From contig NZ_SPQO01000010.1 of the NCBI RefSeq assembly GCF_004570325.1, positions 62,001 to 126,000 on the forward strand: DNA of 64,000 nucleotides, given 5' to 3'. This DNA is from Mycobacterium sp. PS03-16 (GTDB lineage Bacteria > Actinomycetota > Actinomycetes > Mycobacteriales > Mycobacteriaceae). The position numbers were made by a program, and so were the translations under genes. The notes beneath the pieces are model-generated. The model was not told the DNA's origin. It ran no database searches and saw only the letters and a list, made by a program, of their open reading frames with translations. Positions 10,716 through 18,546 of this stretch are shown piece after piece; the stretch's first letter is position 1; every line of letters begins with the position of its first letter.

Positions 10716-11734
10716 GACGCGGTCCCGGTGGCGGTGAGCGCGTCGACGATCTCGATGGCGCGGTCGACGTAGCGATGGTGGCCCGCGGTGATCCGGCGGT
10801 AGCCGCGCTCGGCGATGTCGGCCGCCCGCACCGGGTTCTGTTCCACCCAGCTCACGATGTCGACCAGTTCGTCGAAGGAGGAGAACAGCAGGCATTGGCT
10901 GCCCTCGGCGAGCATCTCGCGGTGTTCGTCGGTGCGCTCCCCGACGAACAATCCACCGGCGGCGGGTACTTCGAACGACCGGCAGGTGTGGGTGTCGCGG
11001 TTGTCGGAGTTGAGGAGCACCAGATTCGCCGCGACGTGGCTGACCGCCACGGAGAAGTTCTCGCCGTAGACCGCGCCGCGTACGGCGGCGCTCGAGGCGC
11101 GCAGGCACGAGTTGCGCCGCCAGTTGGGGCCCCAGACCGCCATCCGGGCGCCGAAGGTGCGGGCCAGCGAGACGATGGTGTCGGCACGGTCGGGCCGTGC
11201 CACCCCGATGAACCCCACGCTGTACTGCGCGGTGCTGCGCCGCGCGGCCGGGTGGTGCCAGGCCGGGTCATACGCGCTGCGCACGAACTTCACCCGCGCC
11301 GCGCCGCGGGCGTCGAGTTCGGAGACGTTGTGTCGCTTGGTGGTCACCACGCAGTCCCAGTCGGGTTCGTGCGCCAGATAGTCCGCGGTCAGGTTGACCG
11401 GATTCGACACGTCGTCGGGGCTGTAATGCACGCGCAGCCGGGCCGGCGTCGCGAGCAGTCGCGCCTGGTCGAGGTGAAAGGCGTTGAAGCAGAACAACAT
11501 TTCCGGGCGCAGCCGGATCGCGGCGTGTTCGATCTGGCGATGTACCCGCTCGACCACCCACGGCGGCCGGTGGCCGCGCACCTTCGAGTACGTCCACCCG
11601 AGGGACAACCGGCGGGGCAGCGTGACCCCGGTGGTGTCGACGACGACGACGTCATGGCCGGCCTGCCGCAGACCGTTGGCGAGCGAGCGGGCGTTGCTGC
11701 CCAGCCAATCGTCGCCGACGAACAGGATCCTCAT
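10712..11734 (-). CDS. Glycosyltransferase, CgeB/GT1-like
   Basis: A 340-residue two-domain (GT-B) glycosyltransferase. The N-terminus MRILFVGDDWLGSNARSLA begins a Rossmann fold. The C-terminal half resembles the CgeB-like glycosyl transferase family, with RSFEVPAAGGLFVGERTDE, EMLAEGSQCLLF and FDELVDIVSW, a nucleotide-sugar-binding arrangement seen in spore-coat and capsule enzymes. It lacks a signal peptide and should act on the cytoplasmic face of the membrane. It is separated from the flippase gene by 3 bp and overlaps the polymerase gene by four. Donor and acceptor sugars are unknown. Confidence 0.8.
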   Translation of the reverse strand: MRILFVGDDWLGSNARSLANGLRQAGHDVVVVDTTGVTLPRRLSLGWTYSKVRGHRPPWVVERVHRQIEHAAIRLRPEMLFCFNAFHLDQARLLATPARLRVHYSPDDVSNPVNLTADYLAHEPDWDCVVTTKRHNVSELDARGAARVKFVRSAYDPAWHHPAARRSTAQYSVGFIGVARPDRADTIVSLARTFGARMAVWGPNWRRNSCLRASSAAVRGAVYGENFSVAVSHVAANLVLLNSDNRDTHTCRSFEVPAAGGLFVGERTDEHREMLAEGSQCLLFSSFDELVDIVSWVEQNPVRAADIAERGYRRITAGHHRYVDRAIEIVDALTATGTAS

Positions 11735-11737
11735 GGT

Positions 11738-13033
11738 TCAGTTGGTCCTTCCCGCAACCGGATCCGGTTCGTTCAAGGGGAGTGCCGGGGCCGGCGTCCG
11801 CCGGTCCTGCAGCATCAGCCAGGTCATGCGCAGCAGGTACCACGCGGCGACGGTGAACTCGGCGGCCAGCGTGCCGATCACCAGCGCCCACACCGATTGC
11901 GTCCGCATCGCGATCACCAGCGCCACGGCCGCGACCGCGGTGCCCAGGACGGCGCCGGTCAGGATGCCGATGCTGTCCTTGCGCACCGGCAGCACCGCCG
12001 TCACCACGTAGGAGGTCAGTGCGGTGGCGGGCAGAATGAAGATCTCGAGGCGCAGAACCGGCACCGCAGCGGCGAACTGGTCGCCGAAGAGAATCGACAC
12101 CAGTAGCGGCGCCGACATCCAGATGACGCTCACCACCACGACCGCGAGCGCCATGCAGCAGGCCAACCCGACGTAGGCACGCCGCCAGAAGCCGGCCGCC
12201 CCGTCCCACCGGGCCATCCTGGGCAGCAGCGTGAACCCGATGGGGTCGAGCAGCGACTGGATGGCCCGCACGATGCGGTCGCTGGCCGAGAACAACCCGA
12301 GCGATGCGGCGCTGAGCACACCGGCGTACAGGGCGGGCGCCCCCTGCCCGTACCCCGCGGTGAGTAGACGGGAGCCCAGCACCGGAAACCCCAGCCGCAG
12401 AAGCTCTCCCGCGCCGCTGGGCCGGCGGGGCCTGCCGTGTCGCCGGATCGCGTCCCACCAGGTGAGCACCACGGTGACCACCGAGGACAGGCACAGGCAA
12501 CCCATCGCGGTGAACGCGCTGGGCAGGACGGGCAGCAACACCAGCAGCAGCACCAGGTAGGCGCCCCGGCCGATGGTCTGGTACGCGGTGGAGGCGCCGA
12601 AGCGTCCCTCGCCGATCAACAGCCAATCCTCGGAGATGGACCACAGCCCGCCGGCGAAGAGCCCGAACAGCACCATCGCCAGGCTTTCCGGGACGTGCAC
12701 GGCGAGCGCGCCGAGCAGGGCGATCGTCATCGTCGCCAGGGTGGGTAACCGGACCGCCGCATAGTTGCCGCGCAGCTGGTTGACGTCCTCGTGGCTGACC
12801 ATGGCGGCCACGATCGAGGTGATGCCGAGGTCGACGAGCACGGAGCCGATGAAGTAGGCGGCCATCCCGATGGCGAGCAGACCCACGCCGTGGGCTCCGA
12901 GGATCCGCGCGGCCAGCGGCAGCGTCACGAGCGTGACGAGATACTGCCCGTACTTGCCCAGCATGACGTACCCGACGTCCCGGATCAGGGCGGCCGACGC
13001 GCGCAGGCGTTCCGAGGTGTGCGGTGGGGTCAC
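11738..13033 (-). CDS. Wzx-type lipid-linked oligosaccharide flippase (MOP superfamily)
   Basis: A 431-residue membrane protein with about twelve to fourteen helices and the polysaccharide transporter pattern: an amphipathic start, VMLGKYGQYLVTLVTLPLAARILGAHGVGLLAI, an internal duplication (GFPVLGSRLLTAGYGQGAP ... FSASDRIVRAIQSLL) and the characteristic GLFSASDR segment. It would flip the lipid-linked repeat unit to the periplasmic side for the Wzy-like polymerase. GTG 13033 overlaps the upstream glycosyltransferase stop (GTGA), so a longer reading is unlikely. Confidence 0.83.
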   Translation of the reverse strand: MTPPHTSERLRASAALIRDVGYVMLGKYGQYLVTLVTLPLAARILGAHGVGLLAIGMAAYFIGSVLVDLGITSIVAAMVSHEDVNQLRGNYAAVRLPTLATMTIALLGALAVHVPESLAMVLFGLFAGGLWSISEDWLLIGEGRFGASTAYQTIGRGAYLVLLLVLLPVLPSAFTAMGCLCLSSVVTVVLTWWDAIRRHGRPRRPSGAGELLRLGFPVLGSRLLTAGYGQGAPALYAGVLSAASLGLFSASDRIVRAIQSLLDPIGFTLLPRMARWDGAAGFWRRAYVGLACCMALAVVVVSVIWMSAPLLVSILFGDQFAAAVPVLRLEIFILPATALTSYVVTAVLPVRKDSIGILTGAVLGTAVAAVALVIAMRTQSVWALVIGTLAAEFTVAAWYLLRMTWLMLQDRRTPAPALPLNEPDPVAGRTN

Positions 13034-14139
13034 CGGTACCGCCCCGCGGCGGCCAGTTCGGCGTAGAGCCGGACGTGCCGGTCCGCTGCGGCCGCCCACG
13101 TGAACCGTTCGGCGTGGCGGCGGCAGGCGCGGGCATCGGGCCGCCGGCCCCACAGCGCGCCGAGGAGCCGGTCGGCGAGCGCCTCGGCGTCGCCGGCGGG
13201 CACGATGAGCGAGTCGTCGAGGTCTTCGACGCTCTCGGGCAGCCCGCCGCAGTCGGTGACGACCGGGGCGCGGCCCGCGGCGAGCGACTCCAGCGCCGCC
13301 AGCCCGAAACCCTCGAGTTCGAGGGTGGGGACGACGGTCAGCGTAGCGCTGCGGTACAGATCGGCCAGTTGATCGTCGCCGACCTGTCCAGCGAATTGAA
13401 CGCTGCCGCAGAGGTTGCCGTGCCGGGCCTGGGCGCGCAGCGCCGGTTCGGACGGACCGGAGCCGACGATGACCAGGCGGGCGTCGGGCATCTGTGCGCT
13501 CACCCCGCGCCAGGCCTCGAGCAGCACGTCGATCCCCATCCTGGGCACCAGCCTGCGGACACACAGCACCGTCGGCCGTTGCTCACCGGGCTGCTCCGCG
13601 GCGCGGAAGCGAGCGAGATCGACTCCTGGCGCGATGATCTCGATGCGGTCGTGCGGGACGCGGTAACGTTCGGCCAGCAGATCCCGGAAGTGGCGGGACA
13701 GCACGACGTACCGGTCCGCCCCCTGATAGCGGAGGCGTTCGACGAGGTACTTGGCATGGGCGTTGAGCCGTCCGTGTCCGACGGCGAGCGCTTCTGCCGC
13801 CCACGGTCCGTGGAAGTGCACGACCAGAGGATGCCGGTGCACCGGCCCCCACGCCGGGCGCCCGTACAGGCAGAAGTGCCGGTCGATCACCGTGCCGGGG
13901 GGAATCGCCCACCCGTGTGTCCCGGCCGCCCGGACGCGGCGCAGCGTCGAACCCCGCGCGGCGCCCCAACTGTGGCCGCCGCTCTCCGGCGCGCCGAACG
14001 ACGCCGCGGTGACCTCTACGTCGGTGCGGGTGGCCAGCGTGGTGTACAGATCGCTGAAGTAGCGGTTCAGGCCGCCGGCGCCGCTGGCGAACCACTCCGC
14101 GCCGGTCATGTACACGCGGGGGGTGACGATGGTGTGCAT
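13030..14139 (-). CDS. GT4-family glycosyltransferase
   Basis: A 369-residue retaining GT-B glycosyltransferase. The N-terminal domain carries SGAGGLNRYFSDLY and VVHFHGPWA; the donor domain has VLCVRRLVPRMGIDVLLEA, LVIVGSGPSEPAL, VVPTLELEGFGLAALESLAAG (the E-x7-E motif) and APVVTDCGGLPE. It probably adds one sugar of the repeat unit in the cytoplasm. Its ATG overlaps the stop of the upstream GT2 gene by one base and its stop overlaps the flippase start by four, so all are likely co-translated. Sugar specificity is not predictable. Confidence 0.88.
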   Translation of the reverse strand: MHTIVTPRVYMTGAEWFASGAGGLNRYFSDLYTTLATRTDVEVTAASFGAPESGGHSWGAARGSTLRRVRAAGTHGWAIPPGTVIDRHFCLYGRPAWGPVHRHPLVVHFHGPWAAEALAVGHGRLNAHAKYLVERLRYQGADRYVVLSRHFRDLLAERYRVPHDRIEIIAPGVDLARFRAAEQPGEQRPTVLCVRRLVPRMGIDVLLEAWRGVSAQMPDARLVIVGSGPSEPALRAQARHGNLCGSVQFAGQVGDDQLADLYRSATLTVVPTLELEGFGLAALESLAAGRAPVVTDCGGLPESVEDLDDSLIVPAGDAEALADRLLGALWGRRPDARACRRHAERFTWAAAADRHVRLYAELAAAGRYR

Positions 14140-14966
14140 CAGACCCCCCGCCCCGCACCGACCAGCCGCGTGCGCACGGCGAGGCGGGTCAACGCCGCCT
14201 TCACCAGGCGCAGATCGCCGTGGGCGACATCGCGTGCGGTGAGCAGTTCTGGATGGTCACGGGCCAGTCGGTGCTGAGCGCGGAACATGTCGGTCAGCTT
14301 GCTCAACGTCGAGCTCTGACTGGACAGGTTGAACCGTGACGACCGCCAGGCCGCGGTGACCTCGCCCATACCGTAGAACACCCCGCGCGCCGCCACCCGG
14401 GCGAACAGGTCGACGTCCATGGAGAAGACGTCCTTGCGGAACCCGCCGACGGCCAGGAAATCCGATCTGCGGAACATGGTCGCCGCGGTGGGCCCGAAGT
14501 CGGCGGGACCCTGCCGCACGATCACCCGCGCCACGTCCCCGGCGCCGTGACGGCCGAGCAGTCCGGGGATGCCCAGCGCGGTCTCCAGGAGGGCGCCTTG
14601 CTCGTCGATGACGTCGAAGCGCGACGAGCACACCCTGATCTGCGGGTCGCTCATGATCGCGCACTGGGACCGGACGGCGCCGGGCCGCAGGACGTCGTCG
14701 GCGCAGACCACCTTGATCAGGTCGAAGCGTGCGTGGCGCACCGTCCTGTTCCAGTTGTCGTCGATGGGCAGCAGCGCCTCGTTGGTCAGCACCCGCAGGC
14801 GCGGATCGTCGAAGGAGCGCGCGATGTCGCCGGTGGCGTCGTCGCTGGCGTTGTCGAGCACCAGGATCTCACCGTCGACGTCCTGATCGAGGATGGACCG
14901 CAGTGTGTCCTCGAGGGTGCGTGCGGCGTTGTACGCGGGTACGCACACCGATACCGGGTTCACCAC
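14139..14966 (-). CDS. GT2-family glycosyltransferase
   Basis: A 275-residue GT-A glycosyltransferase: SVCVPAYNAARTLEDTLRSI opens the nucleotide-binding fold, DGEILVLDNASDDAT follows, and VVCADDVLRPGAV supplies the D-x-D-like metal site; FGPTAATMFRRSDFLAVGGF and the Asp of FSMDVDLF complete the acceptor side. It starts with GTG 14966 (or the adjacent GTG 14963) preceded by AAGGAAGG. It lies 54 bp after the sugar-phosphate transferase on the same strand and is probably in that operon. No membrane helix is present. Confidence 0.87.
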   Translation of the reverse strand: MVNPVSVCVPAYNAARTLEDTLRSILDQDVDGEILVLDNASDDATGDIARSFDDPRLRVLTNEALLPIDDNWNRTVRHARFDLIKVVCADDVLRPGAVRSQCAIMSDPQIRVCSSRFDVIDEQGALLETALGIPGLLGRHGAGDVARVIVRQGPADFGPTAATMFRRSDFLAVGGFRKDVFSMDVDLFARVAARGVFYGMGEVTAAWRSSRFNLSSQSSTLSKLTDMFRAQHRLARDHPELLTARDVAHGDLRLVKAALTRLAVRTRLVGAGRGV

Positions 14967-15020
14967 AGGGCCTTCCTTGTCAGGGATGGGGAGTTTCGGG
15001 CAGAGTCGTTGTGGCGCAAT

Positions 15021-16643
15021 TCAGTAGGCGCCGTCGCGGCGCAGAACCGCCCGGACCGTGCGGCACACGATCACCAGGTCATGGACCCACGACCAGTTGT
15101 CGACGTAGGAGTGATCGAGGCGGATGCGCTCCTCCTCCGAGACCCCGGACCGGCCGGAGACCTGCCACAGTCCGGTCATGCCGGGTTTCACCCGGGCGCG
15201 GTTCTCCACGAAGTACTCGACCGACGACCCCTCGCCGGGCACCAGCGGGCGAGGACCGACCAGGCTCATGGATCCGCCGACGACGTTGAGGAGCTGGGGC
15301 AGTTCGTCGAGGCTGGTCTCGCGCAGGTACCGCCCCACCCGGGTGATTCGGGAGTCGACGGCCGACTTGAAGAACACCCGGTTCTCTGCGCCGGCCGCCA
15401 CCCGTTCGACGTCCTTACGGGCGTCCGCGCCGACGGACATGGTGCGGAACTTGACGATCCGGAAGATCCTGCCGTGCTGACCGACCCGGTCCTGCCGGAA
15501 GAACACCGGCCCGCCGTCGTCCATCTTGACCGCGACGGCGGCGGCGACCATGACCGGCGTCAGCAGCATCAGCGCCAGCACGCTGAAAACGAGATCGAAC
15601 AATCGCTTGCCGTACATGGGGAGACCGTCGTGCCGGGGCCGGGCGATGTGGAACAGCGGCAGGTTGTCGATGGGGCGCAGCTTGAGCCGCGGTCCGGCGA
15701 TGTCGGTCATGCCGGGCACCACGATCATGTCGACGTCCAGCGCGTCGAGACGCCAGGCGAGAGTGCGCATCTTCTCGTGTCCGAGGTGTTCCACCGCAGT
15801 GATGGCGATGGCATCGGCCTGGGTGATGCGCAGCGCGTTCTCGACGGCGTTCTCGTCCCCGAGCACCGGGACCACCCCGGCTGCGGTGATGAGATCGGCA
15901 CCCGGCTCGCCGCTGTAGGACGGAATGCACACGCCGGCAACGGTGTAACCGGACGACGGCGAGCGGCCCAGGCTGTCGCAGAGAACGGCGATCGAGTCGG
16001 GGCGGCCCAGCACCACGACGCGGGTGGTGAAATCCCCGGCCCTGCGGCGTTCGCCGAGGCGGCGGCGCAGGACATGCCTGCCCGCCACCAGGCCGAGCAA
16101 GCCGACCGGCAGGGCGATCATCAGATAACCGCGGGACAGCTGTGTCTGCAGGATCAGGCTGGCGACCGCCGCGATGCCGAAGACCCACGCCGTGGCCGAG
16201 ATGACCCGGCGGTACTCCTCGCTGCCAACGCCGACCAGCGACACGTCCCTGGACTGCACCAGACCCAGTGCCGCAAACCACGTGCAGGCCAACACGATCG
16301 AGGTCACCGTGGCCGGTCCCCAGCCCTCGCGTTCGGCGGGGTTGTCGACCGGGAGGAGCTGGAACCGGCTGATATGGGCGAGCAGGACGGCTCCGGCGAT
16401 GACCATCGCGTCGACCGCGAGCACGCTCCGGTGAAACGACCGCTGCCACGCACGGCCGGCGGCTTTGTGCGCGGCGGCATCCTGGAGCAGACGGTCGATC
16501 GAGTCCGGGCCGGTGCCGGCGAGCGCCCCGCCGCCGGGCACGGTGAGGCGCGGGGCGGTGTCACTCGCCACCGACCGGGCGCGAGACTTGCCTCTGCGAC
16601 GCATCGCAGACGGTGCGAACTCACGGGGCCCGGACATCGGCAT
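15021..16643 (-). CDS. Polyprenyl glycosylphosphotransferase of the exopolysaccharide operon
   Basis: Initiating sugar-1-phosphate transferase, 540 residues. A basic cytoplasmic N-terminus of about 70 residues is followed by four or five membrane helices (about 72-180), a Rossmann-like domain and the C-terminal catalytic domain: KRLFDLVFSVLALMLLTPVM, KFRTMSVGADARKDV, SLDELPQLLNVVGG, MSLVGPRPLVPGE and KPGMTGLWQVSGRSG. It is a diverged paralogue of the enzyme at 1639-3129, sharing EEYRRV, RGYLMIALP and a -GAY C-terminus. As the first gene of the leftward operon it should start the repeat unit. ATG 16643 is the first start; AAAGG lies 10-14 nt upstream. Confidence 0.9.
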   Translation of the reverse strand: MPMSGPREFAPSAMRRRGKSRARSVASDTAPRLTVPGGGALAGTGPDSIDRLLQDAAAHKAAGRAWQRSFHRSVLAVDAMVIAGAVLLAHISRFQLLPVDNPAEREGWGPATVTSIVLACTWFAALGLVQSRDVSLVGVGSEEYRRVISATAWVFGIAAVASLILQTQLSRGYLMIALPVGLLGLVAGRHVLRRRLGERRRAGDFTTRVVVLGRPDSIAVLCDSLGRSPSSGYTVAGVCIPSYSGEPGADLITAAGVVPVLGDENAVENALRITQADAIAITAVEHLGHEKMRTLAWRLDALDVDMIVVPGMTDIAGPRLKLRPIDNLPLFHIARPRHDGLPMYGKRLFDLVFSVLALMLLTPVMVAAAVAVKMDDGGPVFFRQDRVGQHGRIFRIVKFRTMSVGADARKDVERVAAGAENRVFFKSAVDSRITRVGRYLRETSLDELPQLLNVVGGSMSLVGPRPLVPGEGSSVEYFVENRARVKPGMTGLWQVSGRSGVSEEERIRLDHSYVDNWSWVHDLVIVCRTVRAVLRRDGAY

Positions 16644-17063
16644 CCGCTGTGCAACCTTTCTTCGCTAGAAGATGTGGCAGTTAATAGTTACACGGCCTGA
16701 CCATCGTGTCAGCGGTTGGGTGGTGCGCACTGCTCACCGTCTGACGACAAGAATGTTCTTGGATTTGCTGTTGGTTGTCAACTGCAACGCGGTACATCGG
16801 GATGAACTGCGCTAAAAGGCGAGGCCGCGGTATGACGGCCACGTCAAACATCGATTGCTCAATCTGCATATTCGTGCACATTGGAGCCGACCGGTCGGCG
16901 GCGACGGGTCGACAGCACGCGCCTGTATCGGTGATCTCAGCACCTGTCGAAGATGTTGCGATATCTGTCACAGTGCGACACGTTCGCGGTGAACCCACAG
17001 GTCGCGACGGCAGGACGGAATCGCGGCACCGGCCTCACCGGGCGTCCGCGCCATGGGGCATGG
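16644..17063. other. Intergenic region upstream of the exopolysaccharide operon
   Basis: About 420 bp, clearly more AT-rich than the neighbouring genes, between the beta-helix gene and the operon's first gene, both reading leftward. It should hold the operon promoter and control sites. I see no coding potential with a ribosome-binding site. It contains the inverted repeat listed at 16748-16761. Confidence 0.6.
16748..16761. promoter_or_regulatory. Inverted repeat upstream of the exopolysaccharide operon
   Basis: CAAGAA-TG-TTCTTG, perfect 6-bp arms, about 105 bp upstream of the sugar-phosphate transferase start in the AT-rich intergenic region. The size suits a dimeric regulator. No regulator gene lies in the locus itself. 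Confidence 0.3.
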
Positions 17064-18392
17064 TCAGGCCGGGCGGTCGGGACCGACGTTGCGTGCGGTG
17101 ACCTCGCCGGCGTCCGACACCGAGAGTCGCCAGTACGTGCCGTTCGGGGAGCGCAGTACCACGCCGGTCTGCGCGGACGTGGACACCCAGTCGCCGCCGC
17201 CGGTGATGGCGCACCGCACATCTCCCTCGGCGGTACGGGCCTGGAACGCGTCGACGCGCGGCGGGGTCTGGGCCACCACGGTGTCGGTGAACGGTGCCAG
17301 CTCGACGCCGGCACGGCCGAGTACGTTCCAACCCCCGGGGAAGGTGTTCGGCGCGATCGTGCTGCCCGCAGACGAGATCAGGCCGATGGCTGTGCCTTCG
17401 GGGCAGTGTTGCGCATTGATCTGCAGTTCGCGCCGCCCCGCCGCGTCCCGGTCTGCGTCGAACACCACGTTGGCGAGATAGGGCTGCCGGCAGTGCTGCA
17501 GGTCGATCGCGAGCTTCTGCGCGGCGACCTTGCAGTTCACCATGCCGAATTGGGAGGGCCCGCCCACGCCCGGAGCGCCCACCTTCAGCGCGTACTGGCA
17601 GCCTTCGAGCCACACGTTGGTCAGCCACCAGTCGTTGGCGGCTCCGTCGATGAGCACGTGGTACTCCGTGGCGTCCACGGTGGAGACGAATTCGACGTTC
17701 GTCATCGCCAGGCCGGCGTTGCGGTTGTTCCCCGTGCCCAGGACTCCGATGTGATTGGTCGTGAACCGAGATCCGCTGACGTAGTTCTGGATACACGACG
17801 TCACGAGCCCGCGGCCGAAGTTGTTGATATCGCAGTTGTTGAACGTCGTCCCGCCCGAATCGCCCTCGAGGATGATGCCGGTCTGCCGTTTGTACTGGTC
17901 TGACGCCGAGGAGGTGTGTTGGCCGCGGAACATCACGGTGTCGAACGAGCAGCGGAAAGCCTGCGTCAGCCGCACGCAGGTGCTGGTCGGGCCCACGGCG
18001 TAGAACCCGATGCTCTTGAACGCGATGCGCTGCTTGCCCGCAATGGTGATCAGCGGCCCGTCACCGCGGTAGAGCAGGGTGGACAGATCCGCGCCGTCAC
18101 CGAACACCACCGAGTGTTCGTGCATCTCGGGCCAGGCGGACACGGCGTAGGTGCCCGCGGGAAAGAACACGGCGACCGGGCCGTCGGCGCGGAACGCCGC
18201 GGCCACCGCCGCGGTGTCGTCGGTGGCTCCGTCGCCTGCCGCGCCGAAGTCGCGAATGTTGCGGTGCGGCAGCGGGGGAGTGACCGGCGCGGCCCGCGGT
18301 GTCGAGCAGGCGGCCGTCGCCACGGCGAGCGCGCCCAGCGAGGCGGTGAGCACCCCACGGCGGCGCATTCTGGCGTCCGGACTGTCGGTCAT
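17064..18392 (-). CDS. Tat-exported lipoprotein with right-handed parallel beta-helix (pectate-lyase-like fold)
   Basis: A 442-residue protein. The N-terminus has a twin-arginine signal (RMRRRGVLTASLGALAVATAAC) ending in a lipobox-like TAAC, so it is probably exported folded and lipid-anchored outside the membrane. The mature part opens with NIRDFGAAGDGATDDTAAVAAAF, the pectate-lyase superfamily/phage tailspike signature, then FFPAGTYAVS and repeated beta-helix coils. Such proteins bind, cleave or epimerise polysaccharides. No catalytic triad can be assigned with confidence. ATG 18392 is used; it sits 8 nt after a TACACT box, suggesting a leaderless transcript. It is in the polysaccharide locus but separated from the operon by 420 bp. 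Confidence 0.8.
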   Translation of the reverse strand: MTDSPDARMRRRGVLTASLGALAVATAACSTPRAAPVTPPLPHRNIRDFGAAGDGATDDTAAVAAAFRADGPVAVFFPAGTYAVSAWPEMHEHSVVFGDGADLSTLLYRGDGPLITIAGKQRIAFKSIGFYAVGPTSTCVRLTQAFRCSFDTVMFRGQHTSSASDQYKRQTGIILEGDSGGTTFNNCDINNFGRGLVTSCIQNYVSGSRFTTNHIGVLGTGNNRNAGLAMTNVEFVSTVDATEYHVLIDGAANDWWLTNVWLEGCQYALKVGAPGVGGPSQFGMVNCKVAAQKLAIDLQHCRQPYLANVVFDADRDAAGRRELQINAQHCPEGTAIGLISSAGSTIAPNTFPGGWNVLGRAGVELAPFTDTVVAQTPPRVDAFQARTAEGDVRCAITGGGDWVSTSAQTGVVLRSPNGTYWRLSVSDAGEVTARNVGPDRPA

Positions 18393-18400
18393 GAACGCCA

Positions 18401-18406
18401 AGTGTA
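18401..18406 (-). promoter_or_regulatory. Probable -10 box of the beta-helix lipoprotein gene (leaderless)
   Basis: On the minus strand, TACACT is followed after 8 nt by the ATG at 18392. This is the spacing expected if transcription begins at the start codon, and no ribosome-binding site precedes that ATG. No good -35 box is visible. Confidence 0.4.
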
Positions 18407-18460
18407 GCTATATCTGCATCGTCGCGTCGATTTTGTCGGGAAGACGCTGATTACAAGAAA

Positions 18461-18473
18461 GATTCGACGAATC
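18461..18473. promoter_or_regulatory. Inverted repeat in the divergent promoter region
   Basis: GATTCG-A-CGAATC, perfect 6-bp arms, in the AT-rich gap between the leftward beta-helix gene and the rightward glycosyltransferase. It could serve as an operator for both. Confidence 0.3.
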
Positions 18474-18546
18474 AAGATCTTGCTGATAATTTGCCCTCAT
18501 CGCAGCCGCGCGTCGAAGGCCGGGCGATGGTCAGGAGGTCGGGCTC

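Noticed and set aside
8256..10772. An 838-codon open frame on the plus strand across the Wzz and polymerase genes
   Set aside because: Antisense artefact; the opposite strand has membrane proteins with proper helices and coupled starts.
14547..16700. A 717-codon open frame on the plus strand opposite the glycosyltransferase and sugar transferase
   Set aside because: Antisense artefact of GC-rich coding sequence; composition is Asp/His/Arg-rich without any motif.
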